From the NCBI GenBank assembly GCA_002491565.1, contig DKWE01000033.1, forward strand, positions 1 to 41,321: a stretch of 41,321 nucleotides of DNA, given 5' to 3'. The DNA is from Lachnospiraceae bacterium UBA7160. GTDB lineage: Bacteria; Bacillota; Clostridia; Lachnospirales; Lachnospiraceae. This document shows positions 16,473 to 24,236 of this stretch, in pieces. Within the stretch, counting starts at the first letter, position 1. Every line of letters begins with the position of its first letter. The position numbers were made by a program, and so were the translations under genes. The notes under the pieces were generated by a model, which was not told the origin of the DNA, made no database searches, and saw only the letters and a list, made by a program, of their open reading frames with translations.

Positions 16473-17699
16473 ATGGTATTGTATACAAAGTATTCCAATG
16501 AGCGGCGCAGAGCGTTTGGCATCCGAACCGAGATCCGGCAGGAAGAGGACGGGGCGAAGCAGGTATGCAAGCTTGCGGAGTTTCCGGAGGCGGAGGAACA
16601 CATCCGGAGTCTCGAATGGAAATGCCGCAGGCTGCAGGAGGATCTGCCGGGGACCGCGCTCCGGGTAAATCCCTGTGTTCTCTGCAAAACAGAAGCTTCT
16701 GTGTGCGCCTGCTTTCCGTTCCGGGAGGGGCGGACACTGGAGGAGGAGCTGGATGAGCTGCTGGCACAGAAGCGCACGGAGGAGCTCGTGGAGAAAATTG
16801 AGCGCTATTTCGCGGTGATTTCGGATGCCCCGGAGCAGTTTGCGGAGACGGAAGCGTTTCGCGAGGTGTTCGGGAGCGTCTCCTTTCAGAGAGAGCAGAG
16901 GAGCAGGCGGGTTTCCGATATTGATCTGGTATTCGCGAATGTGCTTCGGACTTCCAGCGGGTATGAGCTGATTGACTATGAGTGGACCTTTGAGTTTCCG
17001 GTGCCGGTTCGGTATCTGCTGTACCGCTGCCTGCATTATTACTTGTATGGAACTGCCGGAAGGGATGCGCTGCTCACACTGGATCTGTTTGCGCGGTTCG
17101 ATATCAGCGCGGAGGAGCAGAGGCAGTTTGCAGCGATGGAGCGCAGCTTTCAGCAGTATATTCTGGGAGATTATACACCGATCTGGAAGCTTTACGGTGC
17201 GATTTCTGAGGGTGTGATTCCAGTGCTTCCGCTGGTGAAGCAGGTCAGCGGCCAGGAGCGTGCGATGCGGTGTGCAGAGGTGTTTTTTGATGACGGCAGA
17301 GGATTCGGCACCTGGAGCCAGAGGCAGTACCCGGTGGAGCCGGAGGGACAGATTTCTCTGCGGATCGAGCTGCCAGGAGGGACGCGCGCACTTCGGATCG
17401 ATCCATGCAGTGCAAGGTGCCTCGTGCGTATCATGCGTCTGTGCCAGGGCGGGGAGCCGCTTGCCATCGCGGCAAACGGGGAACCGTTGCCGAACGGGGA
17501 TTACCTGTTTGACACGGAGGATCCGCAGCTGGTTATTGCTTCTCTTCCGCACGGGACGGAGGCTGTGGAACTGGTATATTTTGCAGAGCCGATCGGCGGG
17601 CTTTCCCGGGAAGCGCTCCTCGCACAGAACGGGAGGCTCCGGTGGATGGAGCAGACGAAGGCGTGGAAGCTGTACCGGAAGCTGAAGCCTGGATGTTAG
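16473..17699 (+). CDS. Unknown protein with APH/kinase-like catalytic loop
   Basis: About 408 residues; I do not recognise a named family. Near residues 147-170 the segment DIDLVFAN, followed after about ten residues by IDYEW, aligns with the HGDLHPGN...IDWE catalytic and metal-binding motifs of the aminoglycoside-phosphotransferase/choline-kinase fold, with the first His replaced by Asp. The N-terminal half (RRAFGIRTEIRQ, then CACFPFREGRTLEEELDE) would match the small lobe and hinge. The C-terminal ~130 residues look like a beta-rich domain. The ATG at 16473 is four bases after the methyltransferase stop, with GGAAGGA upstream. I infer a sugar- or glycan-directed kinase, possibly for a terminal phosphate cap; a pseudokinase is also possible. 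Confidence 0.6.
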   Translation: MVLYTKYSNERRRAFGIRTEIRQEEDGAKQVCKLAEFPEAEEHIRSLEWKCRRLQEDLPGTALRVNPCVLCKTEASVCACFPFREGRTLEEELDELLAQKRTEELVEKIERYFAVISDAPEQFAETEAFREVFGSVSFQREQRSRRVSDIDLVFANVLRTSSGYELIDYEWTFEFPVPVRYLLYRCLHYYLYGTAGRDALLTLDLFARFDISAEEQRQFAAMERSFQQYILGDYTPIWKLYGAISEGVIPVLPLVKQVSGQERAMRCAEVFFDDGRGFGTWSQRQYPVEPEGQISLRIELPGGTRALRIDPCSARCLVRIMRLCQGGEPLAIAANGEPLPNGDYLFDTEDPQLVIASLPHGTEAVELVYFAEPIGGLSREALLAQNGRLRWMEQTKAWKLYRKLKPGC

Positions 17700-17772
17700 A
17701 GCGTGTTTGAAAAATTTTTGATTCTGTTACCGAATTGACAGGGAGTGAATAAACGGAAGAAGGGGAGAAATG

Positions 17773-19989
17773 ATGCAGGCACTGAGAAAAAGCGGACGAT
17801 GCGTCCTGTACCATATCGACCGTCTGGAGAGCCAGTACGGGAATGTCATGATCCGGGGATGGGCGGCTGATCTGGATCCCAGGAGAAGGACACAGCTTTC
17901 GGTGGAAGATGGCCTGGGCGCGCGTCTGGAAGTGTATGTAGAGCGGCTGGTGCGGCCGGATGTCTGCGCGCAGTTCGGACGGCCGGAGACAGAAGCGTGC
18001 GGCTTTCATATTTTGATCGACCGCGCGGTGCTGAACACTTCGTTCGTGTACCTCGTCTTTACAAATGGCGTGCGCAGGCAGCGCGTCCGGGTGGATATTC
18101 ACACGGCATCGGCTGCGGGACGCTTCTGGCAGCTGCAGAAGTTCCGGCATCAGGCGAAGCGGTATCAGCAGATGGCCCGGAGCAAAACGGCAGGCCAATT
18201 GTCAGCCCCTCCCATGCTGGACTATGATCTCTGGGCGAGGATGCAGGAGCCGGATGCAAGGACACGGCGTCTGCAGCAGGCGCACAGATTCCCCCGGATG
18301 CCGCTGTTCAGTGTCGTGATCCCTCTCTATGAGACTCCGCTGCCGTTTTTGAAGGCGGTGGTGGATTCTGTGCTCCGTCAGACGTATCCGCATCTGGAGC
18401 TGTGCCTTGCGGATGGGAGCAGGGACGGACAGGTGCGCCAGTTCCTTGCAAAGCATTATGCCGGAGAGAGACGGCTGCGGTACCGGAGGCTGAAGGAAAA
18501 TAAAGGAATTTCGGAGAATACGAACGCGGCGCTTGCGATGGCGCGCGGAGAGTTCCTTGTCTTTGCCGACCATGACGATCTGCTTGCGCCGGATGCTTTA
18601 TATGAGCTTGCGGCGGCGGTCTGTGCAGATCCGGACATCGATCTGCTCTACACAGATGAGGATAAGATCAATCGGGCTGGCACTGCGTATTTTGCGCCGC
18701 ATTTTAAGCCGGATTTCAGCATGGAGCTGCTGCGGTGCAACAATTACATCTGTCATTTGCTCGCTGTGCGCCGGGATTTGCTTGAGAAGGCAGGGCCGCT
18801 CGATGCGGCGTATGACGGGGCGCAGGATTATGACTTTGTTCTCCGGTGCGCGGAGCAGGCCCGGCGGATTCACCATATCCCCAGGGTACTCTATCACTGG
18901 AGGACGCACCCCGATTCGACAGCAGGAAACCCGGCGAGCAAGGAGTATGCGTTTGAGGCAGGGCGGCGCGCGGTGGAGGCGCACTGCCGCAGAATGGGGC
19001 TGGATGCGGCGGTGGAGCAGACCCGGCTACGCGGGCGTTACCGGGTACGGTATGCTTTGCCGGAGCATCCGCTGGTCTCCATCGTGATCCTCAATAAGGA
19101 CCATGTGGAGGAGCTGCGCAGGTGCCTGAATTCGATCTGGGAGAAGTCCTCCTATGATAATTATGAAATTTTGATTGTGGAAAATAACAGCACGGAGGCG
19201 GAGACGGAGCAGTATTACGAGAGCCTTGCAGGGCGGGTGCGGCTGCTGCGCTATGAGGGCTGCTTCAATTTCGCGGCGATCCACAATTTTGCGGTTCCCA
19301 GGGCGTCCGGAGAGTACGTCGTTTTGCTGAACAATGACACGGAGGTGCAGAGCTCTGCGTGGCTGGAGGAACTGCTTGGCCTCTGTCAGAAGCCAGAAGT
19401 CGGCGCGGCGGGCGCGAAGCTGTTTTACCCGGACGGGACCATCCAGCATGCGGGTGTGGCGCTTGGCCTGTGCGGCGTCGCAAGCCACCTGTTTGCCGGA
19501 GCGGACGGGACGAAGGATGGGTATGCGGGGCGGCTCGTCTCCGTGCAGGACTACAGTGCGGTGACGGCAGCCTGCATGATGACGAAGAAATCGGTCTATC
19601 TGCGCGCGGGCGGCATGGAGGAAGCACTTGCGGTGGCTTACAATGATATCGACTACTGCCTGCGGATGCGGGAGCTGGGGCTTCAGGTCCTGTACACGCC
19701 GTATGCGTGCCTGACCCATTATGAGTCGCGGTCGCGCGGCGCGGATACTGCAGGGGAAAAAGAGAAACGGCTGAAGCGTGAGGCGGCCTGGTTTGCAAGG
19801 CGCTGGCGCGGTGTGCTGGAGGCGGGCGATCCGTTCTACAATCCGAATTTTTCTGTGGAGCGCACGGACTGCTCCCTGCGGCAGCCGTGGGAGCAGGAGG
19901 CATGGCGCCAACTGCTGCCGGAGAAAGAGGATCTGAATGCTAACCCTGGGACCGGGCCAAGGCTGGGCCGAAGGACAACTTCAGGATGA
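17773..19989 (+). CDS. Double-domain GT2 glycosyltransferase with N-terminal RGW domain
   Basis: 738 residues with two complete GT-A fold, family-2 glycosyltransferase domains in one chain. Domain 1 starts at about residue 178 (FSVVIPLYET) with the nucleotide-sugar motif ADHDD, then YTDEDK, AQDYDF and HWRTH. Domain 2 starts at about 434 (VSIVILNKDH) with LLNNDTEV, YNDIDYC and HYESRSRG. The first ~130 residues form a beta-rich domain marked by MIRGWAADLDP, also seen in the next glycosyltransferase. Such tandem enzymes add two sugars alternately or in sequence; rhamnose is frequent for this type but not provable here. The site AGGGGAG favours ATG 17773 over 17770. Its final ~17 residues look like untemplated low-complexity tail. 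Confidence 0.88.
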   Translation: MQALRKSGRCVLYHIDRLESQYGNVMIRGWAADLDPRRRTQLSVEDGLGARLEVYVERLVRPDVCAQFGRPETEACGFHILIDRAVLNTSFVYLVFTNGVRRQRVRVDIHTASAAGRFWQLQKFRHQAKRYQQMARSKTAGQLSAPPMLDYDLWARMQEPDARTRRLQQAHRFPRMPLFSVVIPLYETPLPFLKAVVDSVLRQTYPHLELCLADGSRDGQVRQFLAKHYAGERRLRYRRLKENKGISENTNAALAMARGEFLVFADHDDLLAPDALYELAAAVCADPDIDLLYTDEDKINRAGTAYFAPHFKPDFSMELLRCNNYICHLLAVRRDLLEKAGPLDAAYDGAQDYDFVLRCAEQARRIHHIPRVLYHWRTHPDSTAGNPASKEYAFEAGRRAVEAHCRRMGLDAAVEQTRLRGRYRVRYALPEHPLVSIVILNKDHVEELRRCLNSIWEKSSYDNYEILIVENNSTEAETEQYYESLAGRVRLLRYEGCFNFAAIHNFAVPRASGEYVVLLNNDTEVQSSAWLEELLGLCQKPEVGAAGAKLFYPDGTIQHAGVALGLCGVASHLFAGADGTKDGYAGRLVSVQDYSAVTAACMMTKKSVYLRAGGMEEALAVAYNDIDYCLRMRELGLQVLYTPYACLTHYESRSRGADTAGEKEKRLKREAAWFARRWRGVLEAGDPFYNPNFSVERTDCSLRQPWEQEAWRQLLPEKEDLNANPGTGPRLGRRTTSG

Positions 19990-20140
19990 GTCAGAAACCG
20001 GCGCGGACGCGCGGAAATTTTGCGAATAAGTCAGAAACCGACGCGGACGCGCGGAAATTTTGTGAATAAGTCAGAAACCGACGCGGACGCACAGGGTGCC
20101 TTGCGAACGAGTCAGAAATTAACGCGGGAGTGCGGAGGAG
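19989..20140 (+). repeat. Intergenic minisatellite, 3.5 units of 40-41 bases
   Basis: Units start at 19989, 20029, 20069 and 20110, each beginning AGTCAGAAA and continuing CGCGGACGC-type sequence. The first unit overlaps the stop of the upstream glycosyltransferase and the last runs into the GGAGGAG ribosome site of the next gene, so unit gain or loss would not break either reading frame. Confidence 0.85.
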
Positions 20141-20147
20141 ATCAAGG

Positions 20148-22748
20148 ATGAGGCAGAAGTTTATCCGGGAGCGGGTACGGTTTGATACAAAGCAGCCGCA
20201 TACTCTGGTAATTCAGGGATGGCTGGATACAGATTCTGCGGGGAAGAAAGCACCCGCCGTATTTGTGGCGGAGCTGGACGGTGCGCCTGCCAGGCTGGAG
20301 CTGCAGACGCAGAGCGGTGTGGAGGTGACGAAAAAGTACCTCAGATACCGCACGCAGGTCGAGGAGGAATATTTTCTGCGGATTCCGCTGGGGCAGAAAG
20401 ATTCCTGGGCCTCATTTGAACAGCTCCGGGTGTACCAGCTACCAGAGGAAGGAGCGCGCACCTGCATCTTCCATGCATCCCTCCGGGAACTGAAAAAACT
20501 GTCCGGGCATCTGGAGTCGTGGGTGGAAGCGCTGACCCTGCTTCCGGATGGACGGTATCAGCTGCGCGGATGGTATATGGGCAGCAGCCGTGTGCAGCTT
20601 GCGCTTTTGACCTCGCGCGGGAAGGAATGGGAGAGCGACTGCACGGTTTCGCCGCGCGTGGATCTGCTCGGGGAATTTCCGGAGGCTGCACTTTCGGAGA
20701 CGTATGGATTTTCCCTGACCTTCGCAAAGCCGGAAGAGAATTTTCTGCGTCTTGCGCTGAAGGGCGGCGGAAAAAAGGCACTCTATGTCATCAATTGCAG
20801 GAAACTGCTTTCCGGCAGAGAGGGCCTTCTGACGATTGGCAAAAAAAGTATCCGTTACCTGCAGAGAAAGGGATTCCGGCAGTTTGCAAAGCGCGTTACC
20901 GATGTGGTGATCGGAACGGACTCGGTCAGCTATGAGCACTGGCGCAAAAAGTATGGTGTGACAGCGAAAGAACTGGAGGCGCAGCGGCATCAGACGTTTG
21001 CGTGGGAGCCGGAAATCAGCATTGTGGTGCCGCTGTACCGCACGCCTGAGAAGTATCTGCGGGAGCTGATTGCGTCGGTACAGCGGCAGACGTACCCGAG
21101 GTGGCAGCTGGTACTCTCAGACGGCAGCGGCGCAGATTCTCCGCTTGAGCAGCTGCTTGGGGAGCTTACGGCTCAGAAATGCGGACAGGATGGCGCACAG
21201 GCTTGCGAAGGGCATGTGAGAAAGGAAGACACAAAGTGCGGGGCACCGGCGAGAAAAAAACATGCGGATCAGAAACGGGAAGAATGGACAGTAGCCGGTA
21301 AGAGGGGGGATGCAGGCAGGATCCTGGTGCTGCATCACCAGAAGCAGCTTGCATTTTCCGAAAATACGAATGCGGCCATCCATGCGGCGCGCGGGGAGTT
21401 CCTCGCCTTTGTGGATCACGACGATCTGCTGGCGCCGGACGCACTGTATGAGTGTGTCCGGCTGCTGAATGAGCACCCGGACGCGGAACTGATCTATACC
21501 GATGAGGATAAGGTGGACGGTGCTGGCAGGAAATATTTTCAGCCGCATTTCAAGCCCGATTACAATCCGGATTTGTTGTGCAGTATGAACTATTTCTGCC
21601 ACCTGGTTGTCGTGAAGCGCAGCCTGCAGGAGCGCGTCGGGCTCTTGAATGCGGCATACGACGGGGCGCAGGATTATGATTTTGTATTGCGCTGTACAGA
21701 ACAAACTACGCCGGGGCAGATCTGCCATATCCCGAAGGTGCTCTATCACTGGCGGACCCATGCGCAGTCGACCGCGGAGAATCCGGAGAGCAAGCGGTAT
21801 GCGTTTCAGGCGGGGTGCCGTGCAATTCAGGCGCATTATGACCGGCTTGGCATACCGGCAAGGGTGCGGGAGGGGCAGTATCCTGGCCTGTACGAGAGCG
21901 ACTATGAGATCCAGGGGGAACCGCTGGTCTCCATCCTGATTCCGAACAAGGATCATCTGGAGGATCTCCGGAATTGTATCCGTTCCATTGAGGAACAGTC
22001 CGATTACCGGAATTATGAGTATGTGATCATTGAGAATAACAGTGAGAAGCCGGAGACATTTGCCGGATATGAAGCGCTTGTGAAAGAAAATCCAAAGGTC
22101 CGGATAGTCACATATGAAGGTGCATTCAACTTTTCGGATATCAATAATTTCGGGGTGCAGCACGCGTCCGGAGAATATTACCTGCTGCTGAACAATGATA
22201 CGGAAATGATCCGCCCGGACGGTCTGCGGCAGCTGCTCGGCTACTGCCAGCGCCCGGAGGTCGGCATCGTCGGCGCGCGGCTTTACTATGGCGATGACAC
22301 CATCCAGCACGCAGGCGTGGTGCTCGGCTTCGGCGGAATTGCAGGCCATGCGTTTATCGGGCAGAAACGCGGGGACAATGGTTACTTTTCGCGGATTCTC
22401 TGCGCGCAGGAGTACAGCGCGGTGACGGCAGCCTGCATGATGGTGAAGGCTTCCGTGTACCATGCGGTCGGCGGGATGTCTGCGGATCTGCGCGTTGCGT
22501 TTAATGACATTGATTTCTGTATGAAGGTGCGGGAGGCCGGCTGGCTGGTGGTATATAATCCGCGCGCGGAATTGTATCACTATGAATCAAAGTCGCGCGG
22601 ACTGGAAGATACGCCGGAGAAAATCGAGCGGTTTAACCGCGAGATGGCCTGCTTCCTCAGCCGCTGGGGCGAACAGGTGGAAGCGGGAGATCCTTATTAT
22701 AGTCCGAACCTGACGCTGGATAAGGCAGATTTTTCTATAAAATGGTGA
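20148..22748 (+). CDS. Double-domain GT2 glycosyltransferase with two RGW domains
   Basis: 866 residues. Two N-terminal beta-rich domains are each marked by a Gly-Trp strand (LVIQGWLDTD near residue 25, YQLRGWYMGS near 140), followed by two GT2 domains: one from about residue 289 (ISIVVPLYRTP, with VDHDD, YTDEDK and AQDYDF) and one from about 593 (VSILIPNKDH, with LLNNDTEM, FNDIDFC and HYESKSRG). Domain 1 carries an unusual charged, cysteine-containing insertion of about 45 residues (about 345-392) between its early strands, absent from the two sister enzymes. The ATG at 20148 has GGAGGAG eight bases upstream; an in-frame GTG at 20130 lies before that site. Donor sugars unknown. Confidence 0.88.
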   Translation: MRQKFIRERVRFDTKQPHTLVIQGWLDTDSAGKKAPAVFVAELDGAPARLELQTQSGVEVTKKYLRYRTQVEEEYFLRIPLGQKDSWASFEQLRVYQLPEEGARTCIFHASLRELKKLSGHLESWVEALTLLPDGRYQLRGWYMGSSRVQLALLTSRGKEWESDCTVSPRVDLLGEFPEAALSETYGFSLTFAKPEENFLRLALKGGGKKALYVINCRKLLSGREGLLTIGKKSIRYLQRKGFRQFAKRVTDVVIGTDSVSYEHWRKKYGVTAKELEAQRHQTFAWEPEISIVVPLYRTPEKYLRELIASVQRQTYPRWQLVLSDGSGADSPLEQLLGELTAQKCGQDGAQACEGHVRKEDTKCGAPARKKHADQKREEWTVAGKRGDAGRILVLHHQKQLAFSENTNAAIHAARGEFLAFVDHDDLLAPDALYECVRLLNEHPDAELIYTDEDKVDGAGRKYFQPHFKPDYNPDLLCSMNYFCHLVVVKRSLQERVGLLNAAYDGAQDYDFVLRCTEQTTPGQICHIPKVLYHWRTHAQSTAENPESKRYAFQAGCRAIQAHYDRLGIPARVREGQYPGLYESDYEIQGEPLVSILIPNKDHLEDLRNCIRSIEEQSDYRNYEYVIIENNSEKPETFAGYEALVKENPKVRIVTYEGAFNFSDINNFGVQHASGEYYLLLNNDTEMIRPDGLRQLLGYCQRPEVGIVGARLYYGDDTIQHAGVVLGFGGIAGHAFIGQKRGDNGYFSRILCAQEYSAVTAACMMVKASVYHAVGGMSADLRVAFNDIDFCMKVREAGWLVVYNPRAELYHYESKSRGLEDTPEKIERFNREMACFLSRWGEQVEAGDPYYSPNLTLDKADFSIKW

Positions 22749-22917
22749 CGGGGCTGCCTTCCCCTGGCAAGGGATTGCAGGGCTGCGGCGGGCGCAGAAT
22801 GGAGTGCAGGGGTCCGAAATCATGCGGCGTGGTTTTGTCAGACAGGAATCTGGATGAAAGGCAGGCAGGAAAGTGTGCCAGCTTACATTTCGAATAAAGG
22901 TACGTGAGGAGGAGAAG

Positions 22918-24051
22918 ATGATACATTTTAACAGAGCGCCGTTCGTCGGGACGGAGCTGGATTATATCAGGCAGGCAATCGAATACGGAAAGCTCTGCGG
23001 CGACGGCCTGTTTACAAAAAAGTGCTCCGAGTTGATGAAGGAACGGCTGGGCACGCGGCATATTCTGCTGACGACCTCGTGCACACATGCGTTGGAGATG
23101 GCGGCGTTTCTGTGTGACCTGCAGCCAGGAGATGAAGTGATTATGCCGTCCTACACCTTTGTGTCGACGGCGGATGCATTTGTACTCCAGGGAGCAAAAA
23201 TCGTATTCGTCGATGTACATCCGGAGACTATGAACATCGATGAGACGAAGATTGAGGCGGCGATCACAGACCGGACGCGGGTCATCGTGCCGGTGCATTA
23301 TGCAGGGGTTGCCTGTGAGATGGATACCATCATGGACATCGCGCGCCGCCATCATCTGAAGGTGGTGGAGGACGCGGCGCAGGGCGTGAATGCTTGGTAC
23401 AAGGGACGGGCGCTCGGTACGATCGGGGATTTTGGCTGCTTCAGCTTTCACGAGACGAAGAACTATACGATGGGAGAGGGCGGCGCACTGCTGTTTCAGG
23501 ATGACGCGTACCTGGAACGCGCGGAGATCCTCCGGGAGAAGGGAACGAACCGGAGTAAGTTTTTCCGGGGCCAGATCGATAAATATACCTGGGTCAATTA
23601 TGGCTCCTCCTATCTGCCGAGCGATATCAATGCCGCTTATCTGTATGCGCAGCTGGAGGCATTCGATGCGATCAATGAAAAACGGTGCTGGAATTATGCG
23701 TATTACCAGACGCATCTGGAGCCACTTGAGAAGCGCGGGCTGATCGAGCAGCCGTACATACCGGAGTACGCAACACACAATGGTCACATGTACTATGTAA
23801 AGACTAAGGATCTGGAGACGCGGACACGCCTGATCCAATGGCTTCTGAAGGAACGCCAGATTCAGTGCGTGTTCCATTACATACCGCTTCACAGCTCTCC
23901 GGCGGGGCTCCGATACGGGCGCTTCTCCGGCGAGGATGTCTATACGACGAAGGAGAGTGAGCGGCTTTTACGCCTGCCGATGTACTATGGGCTGACCGAA
24001 GAGCAGCTGAAGTATATTACGGACAGCTTTCTAGCATACACGGGGTATTGA
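22918..24051 (+). CDS. rffA: dTDP-4-amino-4,6-dideoxygalactose transaminase-like (DegT/DnrJ/EryC1/StrS)
   Basis: PLP-dependent sugar-nucleotide aminotransferase, 377 residues, closely resembling RffA/WecE, which aminates dTDP-4-keto-6-deoxyglucose to dTDP-Fuc4N. The start MIHFNRAPFVGTELDYI is characteristic. The PLP lysine is expected in SFHETKNYTMGEGGA, preceded by VVEDAAQGVNAWYKG with the ring-stacking Asp. GAGGAGGAG precedes the ATG; the frame is open a further 15 codons upstream without support. No dTDP-glucose synthase or dehydratase gene is in the window, so the keto-sugar must be made elsewhere. Its presence predicts a 4-amino-4,6-dideoxyhexose in the glycan. Confidence 0.88.
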   Translation: MIHFNRAPFVGTELDYIRQAIEYGKLCGDGLFTKKCSELMKERLGTRHILLTTSCTHALEMAAFLCDLQPGDEVIMPSYTFVSTADAFVLQGAKIVFVDVHPETMNIDETKIEAAITDRTRVIVPVHYAGVACEMDTIMDIARRHHLKVVEDAAQGVNAWYKGRALGTIGDFGCFSFHETKNYTMGEGGALLFQDDAYLERAEILREKGTNRSKFFRGQIDKYTWVNYGSSYLPSDINAAYLYAQLEAFDAINEKRCWNYAYYQTHLEPLEKRGLIEQPYIPEYATHNGHMYYVKTKDLETRTRLIQWLLKERQIQCVFHYIPLHSSPAGLRYGRFSGEDVYTTKESERLLRLPMYYGLTEEQLKYITDSFLAYTGY

Positions 24052-24061
24052 GCGTGGCGGC

Positions 24062-24089
24062 TCAGGCATCCTAGGATCATGATACCTGA
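24062..24089 (+). other. Interrupted hairpin in the gap after rffA
   Basis: TCAGG (24062-24066) pairs with CCTGA (24085-24089), and ATC with GAT, across a single mismatch. No T-run follows, so it is not a clear terminator. The rest of the 185-base gap to the next gene shows nothing I can support. Confidence 0.3.
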
Positions 24090-24236
24090 ACGCATCACCC
24101 GGACATAGACAGCTAATTATGCTGTAGCGTTATGCCAGATATGACGGAGAGAGTACACTGGCGACGGAATTGTAATAGAAAAAGTCCCGTGTGGGAAGAA
24201 ATAATACAGAAGCTTTTGTCCATGGGGGGAGTTAGA

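Noticed and set aside
13602..17552. Very long open frames on the minus strand opposite the exporter, methyltransferase and kinase-like genes
   Set aside because: They mirror GC-rich plus-strand coding genes with clear motifs, lack ribosome sites, and encode no recognisable domains; they are shadows.
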